Positions 1 through 6,442 of a DNA stretch of 6,801 nt are shown here, piece by piece. Position 1 is the first letter of the stretch, and every line of letters begins with the position of its first letter. Under the pieces are notes generated by a model. That model worked only from the letters and a program-made list of their open reading frames with translations. It did not search any database and had not been told where the DNA came from. Source of the DNA: an uncultured Caryophanales bacterium (GTDB taxonomy: Bacteria; Bacillota_I; Bacilli_A; RFN20; CAG-826); assembly GCA_946401755.1 (NCBI GenBank), contig CAMIVH010000048.1, positions 1-6,801 on the forward strand, written 5' to 3'. A program made the position numbers and the translations under genes.

Positions 1-1201
1 CGTTATACATCATTAATAAGACGTTAACTAAAGTGGTCTTACCACTACCGATTTTGCCAACAATACCAATGGATTCACCGGCTTTGATATCAAGATTGAT
101 GTTTTTCAAATTCGCATAGTCATAGGATGGATATGTAAAACTGAAATTGCGGTAAGTAATATTGCCTTCAACTTTGTCTAACTTAACGGCGTCCTTTGGT
201 GAATGAACAGTGATTGGACTACTTAAAAACGAACTGACTCTCTTAAGAGAGGCTCTAGCTCTAGAGAAACTAGGCACTAATTGACCTAAGGCAATCATTG
301 GCCAAATGAGGATATCCATATAGCCAATAAATGTAATCAATTTATCGGCGTCAATTACTTCCGTGTAACCAAAGATTGTAAATGCCGTATTATGGCTCCA
401 TAAATAAACGAACCAGCCACCAAAGATGAGACAACAAGCAAACATTAAAGCGATGATAATTTCAATAAACACATCGCAGATAACGGATAATCTGGCAAAT
501 GAGATATTTACATCAGCGTTCTTCCTAGCTACTTTAGCGAAAGCGTGAATTTCTTTTGTTTCTTTAACGAACGCTTTAATTACGCGAATGCCAGTGAAGT
601 TTTCTTGCGCGAAATCATAGAGTTCATCATACGCTCTTTGTCTTTCGTCCCATTTCGCTGCCATGTACTTCTCTGTAATTGCACCCCAAATGACGATAAG
701 AATAACTGGAATAAAGCAGATAATTGACATTACCCAGTCACAAAATACCATCTTAATAATGGTTAAAAGCGCCATAAATGATGAGTCAATGAGCATCACT
801 GTGCCCCAACCGAAGTAATCACTGATAGTTTCAAGATCATTAGTGAACCAGCTCATGACACTACCAACTTTTGTGTCGTGATAGTATTGTCTAGGTAAAG
901 CTTCGGCTTTAAGGAACATCTTATGACGCATATCCGCTTCGATTCTGAAAGAAGCGTTAAACAAGGTGACACGCCAAATAATACGGCCAATAAACATGCT
1001 CCCTGCGACAATTAGAGTATAAATACCTAATGTATAAATACGGTTAATGTCGCCACCTTTTTGTAAGATGCCGACCACTTCACCGAGATATTCAGGAATA
1101 AATAATTGGATGTAATCGACCGCAATTAAAGCCAGGATGCCGATTAGAAACATCCAGCCATATTTGAGATAGTAACGATTGACATACTTTCCAAACAACA
1201 T
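1..1201 (-). CDS. ABC exporter half-transporter, YheI/MdlA-like, 3'-truncated by window edge
   Basis: An ATP-driven membrane exporter subunit with the membrane domain fused to the nucleotide-binding domain. The first 400 residues are visible. Six hydrophobic stretches lie near residues 14-36, 57-78, 133-153, 157-177, 238-266 and 286-305. The stretch NFTGIRVIKAFVKE (201-214) is the typical intracellular coupling region of type IV exporters. The nucleotide-binding domain starts near 345, with an A-loop tyrosine in FSFTYP (353-358) and Walker A GKIGSGKT (382-389, Lys388). Walker B, signature and H-loop lie beyond the left edge. The N-terminus (VDYIQLFIPEYLG) and the DTKVGSVMSWFTNDL region resemble Bacillus YheI, which pairs with YheH, so a partner half-transporter gene may lie further left. 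The ATG at 1201 is chosen because an in-frame TAG lies nine codons upstream with no ATG, GTG or TTG between; its Shine-Dalgarno is weak. Substrate unknown; multidrug or lipid export is only a family-level guess. Confidence 0.93.
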   Translation of the reverse strand, partial: MLFGKYVNRYYLKYGWMFLIGILALIAVDYIQLFIPEYLGEVVGILQKGGDINRIYTLGIYTLIVAGSMFIGRIIWRVTLFNASFRIEADMRHKMFLKAEALPRQYYHDTKVGSVMSWFTNDLETISDYFGWGTVMLIDSSFMALLTIIKMVFCDWVMSIICFIPVILIVIWGAITEKYMAAKWDERQRAYDELYDFAQENFTGIRVIKAFVKETKEIHAFAKVARKNADVNISFARLSVICDVFIEIIIALMFACCLIFGGWFVYLWSHNTAFTIFGYTEVIDADKLITFIGYMDILIWPMIALGQLVPSFSRARASLKRVSSFLSSPITVHSPKDAVKLDKVEGNITYRNFSFTYPSYDYANLKNINLDIKAGESIGIVGKIGSGKTTLVNVLLMMYN

Positions 1202-1222
1202 AATTAATTTCTCATTGGCAAA

Positions 1223-1250
1223 ATACTAACATATTTCTATGTTACGGCAA
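1223..1250 (-). promoter_or_regulatory. Weak candidate promoter for the ABC exporter
   Basis: Reading the minus strand, TTGCCG (1250-1245) and TAGTAT (1228-1223) are separated by 16 bases. Each matches the sigma-A consensus at four of six positions, and the -10 ends 21 bases before the ATG. It is the best candidate in this 75-base gap but could be chance in AT-rich DNA. Without it, the ABC gene would depend on read-through from the lipoprotein gene, since no strong terminator separates them. Confidence 0.25.
1227..1244 (-). other. Small hairpin between lipoprotein and ABC genes
   Basis: A perfect 7-bp inverted repeat (TAACATA / TATGTTA) flanks a GAAA loop on the transcribed strand. It contains one G-C pair, and only a short interrupted T-run (GTATTTTG) follows, so it would be a poor intrinsic terminator. 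It fills the spacer of the weak candidate promoter here, so it could instead be an operator-like site or chance. Confidence 0.3.
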
Positions 1251-1276
1251 TACCAAATGCTTTATAAATTTATTTT

Positions 1277-1957
1277 TTAGTAATATAAGTCAATTTTATC
1301 AAAAATGGCACGACGCTTTCCGACTTTTATAGTTACCGCGCCAGCCGCTTCTTCTAAATGATAAGCAAGTGTGCTTGAAGGGACTTCATTAGTCTCTTCA
1401 TTGACGTTTTGATTTAGTTTAATATAACCAGTTTTATTAACCGCAATACAGACATCATGGTCATAACTAAGTGTCTCTTCGTTGAAGGCTGTTGAGATTG
1501 AATAATATGGTTTAGCGGTTATTTCAATATTTTTAATATTGACGTTAAAGTATAAAGTAATCATTCCATCGACATAAGAGGAATCTGCACCGATAAAGAA
1601 GGTACCGTCATCTTTTGTGCTCACATAATGTGGATTATCAACACCAGTTAGGATGTTATTATCTACACTTAAGTAAGACATTAGAAGTTCTTCGTCTTTG
1701 ATGTCGCTTTTTGATGTATTGATATTAGTAAAGGATAATGTGGCTTTAGTGAGGCCAGTGTTATCTAAACTAGCATTATTCATATAAGAATAGCTAATGA
1801 CACCACCCTCTTTGGATGATGTTGAACGATCTGGTCCAGCGGAATGAGTGTCGCCATTAGAAAAACCGATATCTAGTGTGCTATTGCAACTAGAAAGCAA
1901 TAAAACTAATGGAATGAATAACAATCTAGACTTTCTCATAGGAACATTATGACACAT
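1277..1957 (-). CDS. Predicted secreted lipoprotein of unknown function
   Basis: A 226-residue protein with a lipoprotein signal peptide: basic MRKSR, a hydrophobic core (LLFIPLVLLL), then the lipobox LSSC with the lipidation cysteine at residue 24. It should be exported by Sec, lipidated and anchored outside the membrane. A Ser/Thr/Asp/Gly-rich linker (about 25-52) leads to a domain of about 170 residues rich in alternating hydrophobic residues, such as ITLYFNVNIKNIEIT (133-147), TIKVG (209-213) and a final IFDKIDLYY. This looks like a beta-sandwich. I do not recognise the family, and ligand binding is only a guess. The gene starts four bases after the recJ stop, suggesting co-transcription. 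The start is uncertain: the first Met gives an odd MCHNVP prefix, whereas Met7 (codon at 1939) gives a conventional signal peptide. Neither has a Shine-Dalgarno, and both give the same mature protein. Confidence 0.85.
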   Translation of the reverse strand: MCHNVPMRKSRLLFIPLVLLLSSCNSTLDIGFSNGDTHSAGPDRSTSSKEGGVISYSYMNNASLDNTGLTKATLSFTNINTSKSDIKDEELLMSYLSVDNNILTGVDNPHYVSTKDDGTFFIGADSSYVDGMITLYFNVNIKNIEITAKPYYSISTAFNEETLSYDHDVCIAVNKTGYIKLNQNVNEETNEVPSSTLAYHLEEAAGAVTIKVGKRRAIFDKIDLYY

Positions 1958-1961
1958 CTAT

Positions 1962-3527
1962 TTATTTTTCGCTTTGATAAATATCACTAATTAAAAATTC
2001 CACGGTGGTCTTACCGTAATAGGTTGATAATCTAAATGTACCAACCATATCGACAAATTGATATTGGCTAATTTCACTTTTTGGAAAATAGAAGCCGGTT
2101 AATCTCGCAGCTTGACCGATGCTTGTGAGAATATGTTGTGTATCACGAGAATACATTAAGGATTGGGTTCTAATACGTGATAATTTGAACTTAGGAGATT
2201 GCCACATTTCTCCAAAAGGAGAAAAAGATTGCACTAAATCATAATTCTCACGAGTAATTTCGTTTAAATATAGATCAATTGTTTGTGGTCTTTCTTCTTT
2301 GATTTCTGTATTTGCGGCTAGTTCATTAAAGGCTTCTTTGAATTCATCAAATAATTCCTTTTTAACCGAACAGCCACCAGCAGATTCATGACCACCAGCA
2401 GTTAACATGAACTTATCTAATTTATTAAAGGCATCAACAACGTTAAAGCCCTTAGGAGCGCGACATGAACCTTTATAGTATTCACCACTAGCGTCTAGAG
2501 CAAAGATAATAGTTGGTTTTAAATACTTTTTAGCGAAGTTATTAGCGATTAAACCGATAACACCTTCTTTTTCATTAATAACGGCGATAATCGCAGGTTT
2601 ACTTGTATCGATTTCTTTACTATTCTCAGTGGCGACTTTGGTAACTTCTTTTCTTTCGTTATTCACGGAATTAATCCACTCATTGTAGTTTAAAAGAAGA
2701 TTTTTGTCCTCGCTAGTGAAGAATTGGACGGTTTTAATAAGAGAATCTTCATCCTCCACTAAACGGCCAACAGCGTTGACTTTTGGGGCGATTTTCATGC
2801 CAATCGCGCCTTCAGTGAATGTTTCTTTTTCTTTTAATAAATCAATATTAAAGAATTGGCCTTCTTCATACTCTTCAATGACGAGTTTTAATAAGTTACG
2901 ATTATACTCCCTAATTGGCATCATATCTGACACTACAGAGATACCCGCTAAAGTAGCGAGATATTGATCAAATCTTCCGAGGAATTCTTTAGCAAACATA
3001 AATGTCACAAACCCAGCGCTTGTTGGGACATCACCAAAGTTAGAAACTGCTGGGTGAAGAATGTAGTCTGCAACAGGTAAAACTTCATCAGCTTGGTGAT
3101 GGTCAAATACTAAGACTTTCATGCCATTTTTCTTACAGTATTCAATACCTTCAAAAGCGGTCACACCATTATCGACGGTTATTAATAAATCATAACCATT
3201 TTTCACGATTTCTTCCGCGTGTTTGAGGGTTAAGCCATAACCATCGAGATAACGGCTAGGGACATAATAGTCAACTGGATAAGAAAGATAGGAGAACATT
3301 TTGACTAAAATGGAGATGGACATGATGCCATCACAGTCATAGTCTCCGTATATATAAATCTTTTTATTTTCTTTGATTGCTTCTTTCACGACTTCGACAC
3401 ATTTATCGATGTCTTTAAAAGAATGACCACTAGCGAAATTCTCTTCGTTTACAGGAGCGAGGAGTTTTTGATATTCGTTTTCACTAATTTGAAAATATCT
3501 TAGAAGTCGATTGAGTAAACTTTCCAT
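1962..3527 (-). CDS. recJ: Single-stranded-DNA-specific exonuclease RecJ
   Basis: A DHH-family 5'-3' single-strand DNA exonuclease of recombinational and mismatch/base-excision repair, acting in the cytoplasm with divalent metal. From the start chosen here it has 521 residues. Catalytic motifs are intact: GDYDCDG (61-67), ITVDNG (116-121), DHH (142-144) and the SDMMP segment with Asp201. The DHHA1 domain carries GSCRAPKGFN (from about 353) and GGHESAGG (378-385). The C-terminus (about 415-521, including MVGTFRLSTYYGKTTVEF) fits the OB-fold DNA-binding domain. Length is near E. coli RecJ and well below Bacillus RecJ, which has an extra C-terminal region. The frame stays open to an ATG at 3572, three bases after the secDF stop, but those 15 codons are largely a terminator-like hairpin. 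Met at 3527 aligns better with RecJ N-termini, so I chose it. It lacks a clear Shine-Dalgarno. Confidence 0.95.
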   Translation of the reverse strand: MESLLNRLLRYFQISENEYQKLLAPVNEENFASGHSFKDIDKCVEVVKEAIKENKKIYIYGDYDCDGIMSISILVKMFSYLSYPVDYYVPSRYLDGYGLTLKHAEEIVKNGYDLLITVDNGVTAFEGIEYCKKNGMKVLVFDHHQADEVLPVADYILHPAVSNFGDVPTSAGFVTFMFAKEFLGRFDQYLATLAGISVVSDMMPIREYNRNLLKLVIEEYEEGQFFNIDLLKEKETFTEGAIGMKIAPKVNAVGRLVEDEDSLIKTVQFFTSEDKNLLLNYNEWINSVNNERKEVTKVATENSKEIDTSKPAIIAVINEKEGVIGLIANNFAKKYLKPTIIFALDASGEYYKGSCRAPKGFNVVDAFNKLDKFMLTAGGHESAGGCSVKKELFDEFKEAFNELAANTEIKEERPQTIDLYLNEITRENYDLVQSFSPFGEMWQSPKFKLSRIRTQSLMYSRDTQHILTSIGQAARLTGFYFPKSEISQYQFVDMVGTFRLSTYYGKTTVEFLISDIYQSEK

Positions 3528-3533
3528 AATCTT

Positions 3534-3539
3534 ATTATA
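3534..3539 (-). promoter_or_regulatory. Perfect -10 hexamer directly upstream of recJ
   Basis: TATAAT on the minus strand ends six bases before the ATG at 3527, so transcription would begin at or next to the start codon and give a nearly leaderless recJ message. The best -35-like hexamer, TTTACA (3559-3554), lies only 14 bases upstream, which is shorter than usual. The perfect -10 and the preceding terminator-like hairpin favour a real recJ promoter; the bad spacing and AT-rich setting argue against it. Confidence 0.3.
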
Positions 3540-3568
3540 AAATAAAGGCCGCTTGTAAAGCAGCCTTT
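3539..3568 (-). terminator. Terminator-like hairpin after secDF
   Basis: On the transcribed strand AAAGGCTGCTT (3568-3558) pairs with AAGCGGCCTTT (3554-3544) around a three-base TAC loop: 11 pairs including one G-U. The sequence then continues ATTTT, so with the stem end the U-rich run is UUUAUUUU. It begins eight bases after the secDF stop. It would end or attenuate transcription before recJ, and it overlaps the first codons of the longest recJ reading frame. Confidence 0.65.
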
Positions 3569-3575
3569 TCATTAA

Positions 3576-6278
3576 TTAATCGTTAATGCCAATGAAGATT
3601 GCTTCTTCAGGTTCTGCAGATTTATTGACACGTACTGGACGAGCCTTTTTCTTATTGGCTTTTGGTTTGATAATCTTAATACCGTGGAAGGCTTTAAAGA
3701 ACACATTGGCAAGAGGAGCGAAGCAGACAAGAATAACGCCTGTAGCGATGCTCACGCCTAAGATAACGGCTAAGAAGATGTAAGAGATACTTGCGAACAT
3801 GAAGCCGAAGAAGTTAACACCAAGGTATAAAGCCATAATGAAGGCAATGGTCATTGGTGTGGAGGCTAAAGCTGTAGCTTTAATCATGAGAGCGTTTCTT
3901 GCTTCAACTGAATTATCTCTATTACGATCATCGAGAACCATATCTCTTTCTTTATTCATTAAGATGATACTGGCCGCTAATGTGAAGATAGCGACAAATG
4001 GGATAGCAAGACCAGCATAGGAAGTGACTGGTAAGAATCTTAACATCGCGAATAAGCCAGCGCTGATGCCTGTGACACCAAAGCTCACGATTAAGGAAGC
4101 AAGGCCACGGCTTAAGCGGTAACGGAGTAAGAGATATAAACCACTAATTCCTAAACCAACACTTGCCGCAACGATTAAGGAAGCAACAGAAGGTTGATCA
4201 GCACTAATTCTCACGGAATCCTTTAAGGAAACGGAGACATTGGCTGGAACTTTTAAGTTAGCACCACTAGCGTTGTTTAATTCATCAAGAGTGAAGAAGT
4301 CTTTAGCAGCGATTGGCGCTAAATCAGCATATGTGATTTGTTCATCGCCTTTTAATGGTCTATCAAAGTTGATGACATAATAAGCATAGTAGACTGTGGC
4401 TGTGCCACCTTTGGTTGTATCATACTTGGTTGTATATTCGTATGTATCGAGTTCAGTAATTTCTTTTAACGCTTTATCTTCTAATTTGGCGTTATCTAAA
4501 ATCGTATCAATTCTTTCTTTAACATCAGCGGTTAAGGAAGTATTGTTAGCCACTTCAGAAGTATATTCGATATAGACTTGGCTATTGCCATATGGGGAAT
4601 TAGAACTATAAATAGCACCTTTTTGTGTGATACCGAAGACGATCATAGAAGCCACACTAGCAACAAATAAGATAGCGGCAGCAATGCCAACAGGCTTTTT
4701 GAGTTTTGTATAATCCTTTTCAGGTTTAATTTGTCTCATGCCTTTTCTTTCGCTTTCATCAAATTTAGCGTCGGCTTCTTTAAGTGGATCAGCAACTTGT
4801 TCAGCAGCGATATCGAATAAGTCATATCTACCAGCGAAGTTTTGTTCGTTAGTGACAAGCCATTGCATACCACGTAAGAAGATGAGGTTTAATAATAAGG
4901 AAACAACACCGCCTAAGATGCTAGCGACAGCGAATGATTTCATCATAACGCCACCTAATAAGTAGCAAGCAACACCCATAGTGACTAACACGACGTGTAA
5001 GTCAACGATTGGTAATAAGGATTTCTTAGCGGCTTCTGTATTAGCTTTCTTAAGAGTTCTGCCACGGTAACATTCTTCTTTGAATTTTTGCATGTAGATG
5101 ACACCGCTTAAGACACTGATTAAGCCTAAAGCGATTAAGCCAACCATACCGGCGACATTGAATTCAGCACCTAATAAGACGATGAATAATAAACCTAAGA
5201 ATGTCGCAACGATGGATGTAACAGCGATACCACTAGCGCCTAATCTATAGAAGTAGATAAGTAATAAGGTAACGACAGCGATAGCAACGACTGTAGCAAT
5301 AAATGTTCTGCTCCAGGCAAGTGTTTCGTGTGTGCCTAATTCAACTAAACTTTCAACGAATAAGTCAGCGGTCTTAGAGAACATGAAGTCAACGTGGTAT
5401 TCCATTTGACCAGCATTGAGCAAGTTCACATAATAGCGAGCGTTTCTATAAGCTTTGGCTAAGCTATCAGGAGTGATTTTATTGTTTTCATCGACATCTG
5501 GTTGAACGTAAGCTCTTAAAGCGGTTTGTTCTTCGTCTAAGAATGGATCAGCAGCATCGAAAGTCATTAAGACTTTGCTAGCAATAGCAGCGTCATATGT
5601 ATCGGCTGAGTTTTGATTGATTTTATCGTATGAGTAATAGTCTTCGATGTAGTCGTACCAAAGGTAGAGGTAAGCGTGTCTCTTGGCTTCTTCTTGCTCT
5701 TCTTCGCCTTCTTGGTGTTTGTGTTGTTCTTCCACTTCACCGGTGTTATTATCACTCATTTCCTTAGCTTCTGTATAAACAGCTTGGAATAACTCATTAT
5801 CGGATTTGATTGGAATAATGATTGTTGGATAACCCTTATCATCTGTCCAATAGGCATTCTTTTTAGCATCGAGGAATTCAGTTGCTAAAGCATAAGTTTC
5901 CTTTGAGTTAGAAATAGCCAAGGTGGCGTTGAATGAAAGATAGTTTTGGATAATTTCATAATCTTGGTCTGTATCTTGAACGAAAGAGACCTTGATTGTA
6001 TCGAAACCAGCGGTTTCAACTTTATAACGAGAGATATCAGCAGTCGCTAATCTCTTTTCCATGATTTTTGCAGTTTCTTTAACAGCTTCATCATCGGTGA
6101 ATTCATAATCTTTGTCTGGATTACCATCGTCATCTTTGGCATTGATGCGGAAAGTTAATTCACGACCCTTTGTGAATTCGATATTACTGTTCATATTTGT
6201 AACTACGGTGGCAAATGTTGCCCCAACCATCAATAGCGAAGTAGCCGCTATGACAATATGTGACCATAATCTACGCAT
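3576..6278 (-). CDS. secDF: Divergent fused protein translocase subunit SecDF
   Basis: A membrane accessory of the SecYEG translocon that in known systems uses the proton motive force to help pull proteins outward. The 900-residue protein has two RND-like halves. TM1 is at about 5-27, then a large external domain, then TM2-6 within about 325-468. The second half has TM7 at 530-549, a second external domain, then TM8-12 within about 699-855. A basic tail follows (KPKANKKKARPVR). The first external domain holds a recognisable SecD P1 segment (KIMEKRLATADISRYKVETAG). Bacillus and Thermus SecDF are about 735 residues; the extra length lies in the external loops, including an acidic insert (about 181-198, EVEEQHKHQEGEEEQEE). 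The GLDLxGG and GIDFxGG motifs are degenerate, and the conserved Asp positions of TM4 and TM10 appear to be Leu390 and Ala769. Placement next to recJ supports the call. The start is set by AGGAGG seven bases before the ATG at 6278; the frame extends to 6329, at the predicted transcription start. Confidence 0.85.
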   Translation of the reverse strand: MRRLWSHIVIAATSLLMVGATFATVVTNMNSNIEFTKGRELTFRINAKDDDGNPDKDYEFTDDEAVKETAKIMEKRLATADISRYKVETAGFDTIKVSFVQDTDQDYEIIQNYLSFNATLAISNSKETYALATEFLDAKKNAYWTDDKGYPTIIIPIKSDNELFQAVYTEAKEMSDNNTGEVEEQHKHQEGEEEQEEAKRHAYLYLWYDYIEDYYSYDKINQNSADTYDAAIASKVLMTFDAADPFLDEEQTALRAYVQPDVDENNKITPDSLAKAYRNARYYVNLLNAGQMEYHVDFMFSKTADLFVESLVELGTHETLAWSRTFIATVVAIAVVTLLLIYFYRLGASGIAVTSIVATFLGLLFIVLLGAEFNVAGMVGLIALGLISVLSGVIYMQKFKEECYRGRTLKKANTEAAKKSLLPIVDLHVVLVTMGVACYLLGGVMMKSFAVASILGGVVSLLLNLIFLRGMQWLVTNEQNFAGRYDLFDIAAEQVADPLKEADAKFDESERKGMRQIKPEKDYTKLKKPVGIAAAILFVASVASMIVFGITQKGAIYSSNSPYGNSQVYIEYTSEVANNTSLTADVKERIDTILDNAKLEDKALKEITELDTYEYTTKYDTTKGGTATVYYAYYVINFDRPLKGDEQITYADLAPIAAKDFFTLDELNNASGANLKVPANVSVSLKDSVRISADQPSVASLIVAASVGLGISGLYLLLRYRLSRGLASLIVSFGVTGISAGLFAMLRFLPVTSYAGLAIPFVAIFTLAASIILMNKERDMVLDDRNRDNSVEARNALMIKATALASTPMTIAFIMALYLGVNFFGFMFASISYIFLAVILGVSIATGVILVCFAPLANVFFKAFHGIKIIKPKANKKKARPVRVNKSAEPEEAIFIGIND

Positions 6279-6285
6279 ATTTATT

Positions 6286-6291
6286 CCTCCT
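6286..6291 (-). promoter_or_regulatory. Strong Shine-Dalgarno of secDF
   Basis: AGGAGG on the minus strand, seven bases before the ATG at 6278. It fixes the secDF start 17 codons inside the longest open frame and contrasts with recJ and the lipoprotein gene, which have no recognisable Shine-Dalgarno. Confidence 0.9.
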
Positions 6292-6334
6292 AATACGTGT
6301 ATGTGCATTCGCTCGTAAGGCGACGTCATTGAAT

Positions 6335-6363
6335 AATATACTCTAATTACATAAGTAATTCAA
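6335..6363 (-). promoter_or_regulatory. Sigma-A-type promoter of secDF
   Basis: On the minus strand TTGAAT (6363-6358) and TATATT (6340-6335) are separated by exactly 17 bases, matching the consensus at four and five of six positions. The predicted transcription start is near 6328, giving a leader of about 50 bases before the ATG. It lies just after the ruvB terminator, so secDF should be independently transcribed. Confidence 0.7.
6345..6360 (-). repeat. Inverted repeat in the secDF promoter spacer
   Basis: A perfect 6-bp inverted repeat, AATTAC-TTAT-GTAATT, begins within the -35 hexamer and covers most of the spacer. Its position would suit a repressor operator, but the arms are short and AT-rich, and no second copy was noticed in the window. 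Confidence 0.35.
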
Positions 6364-6385
6364 TATATTTGTATGACTAAATGAG

Positions 6386-6414
6386 AAAATAAAAGAACAA
6401 GACGAGTCTTGTTC
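6386..6414 (-). terminator. Intrinsic terminator of ruvB
   Basis: On the transcribed strand GAACAAGA (6414-6407) pairs perfectly with TCTTGTTC (6402-6395) around a CTCG loop, followed by TTTTATTTT. An A-rich stretch precedes the stem, so it may also work in the opposite direction. It lies 28 bases after the ruvB stop and separates ruvB from the secDF unit. Confidence 0.85.
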
Positions 6415-6442
6415 CATTTTTTAAAAATAATTTATAACATTA

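Noticed and set aside
545..727. Plus-strand open frame of 60 codons
   Set aside because: It lies wholly inside the ABC exporter gene on the opposite strand and has no recognisable domain or separate start signal.
2704..2967. Plus-strand open frame of 87 codons
   Set aside because: Antisense shadow of recJ; the minus-strand frame carries all conserved RecJ motifs.
3586..4965. Three plus-strand open frames (3586-3783, 3799-4020, 4738-4965)
   Set aside because: All are antisense to secDF; their hydrophobic or basic composition mirrors the membrane codons of that gene.
5567..5755. Minus-strand frame of 62 codons rich in Lys and Thr
   Set aside because: Out-of-frame reading within secDF; its low-complexity composition is produced by the acidic insert and neighbouring codons.
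6112..6318. Plus-strand open frame of 68 codons across the secDF start
   Set aside because: Antisense to the secDF 5' end and leader, with no supporting signals.
6279..6329. Upstream in-frame ATG at 6329 as the secDF start
   Set aside because: It would add 17 residues ahead of a normal signal-anchor, lies at the predicted transcription start, and skips the strong AGGAGG before 6278.
6279..6334. Possible riboswitch or arrest-peptide leader upstream of secDF
   Set aside because: The leader is only about 50 bases with just a weak 4-bp TCGC/GCGA pairing and a GACGTC palindrome; no independent short reading frame or known riboswitch core is seen.
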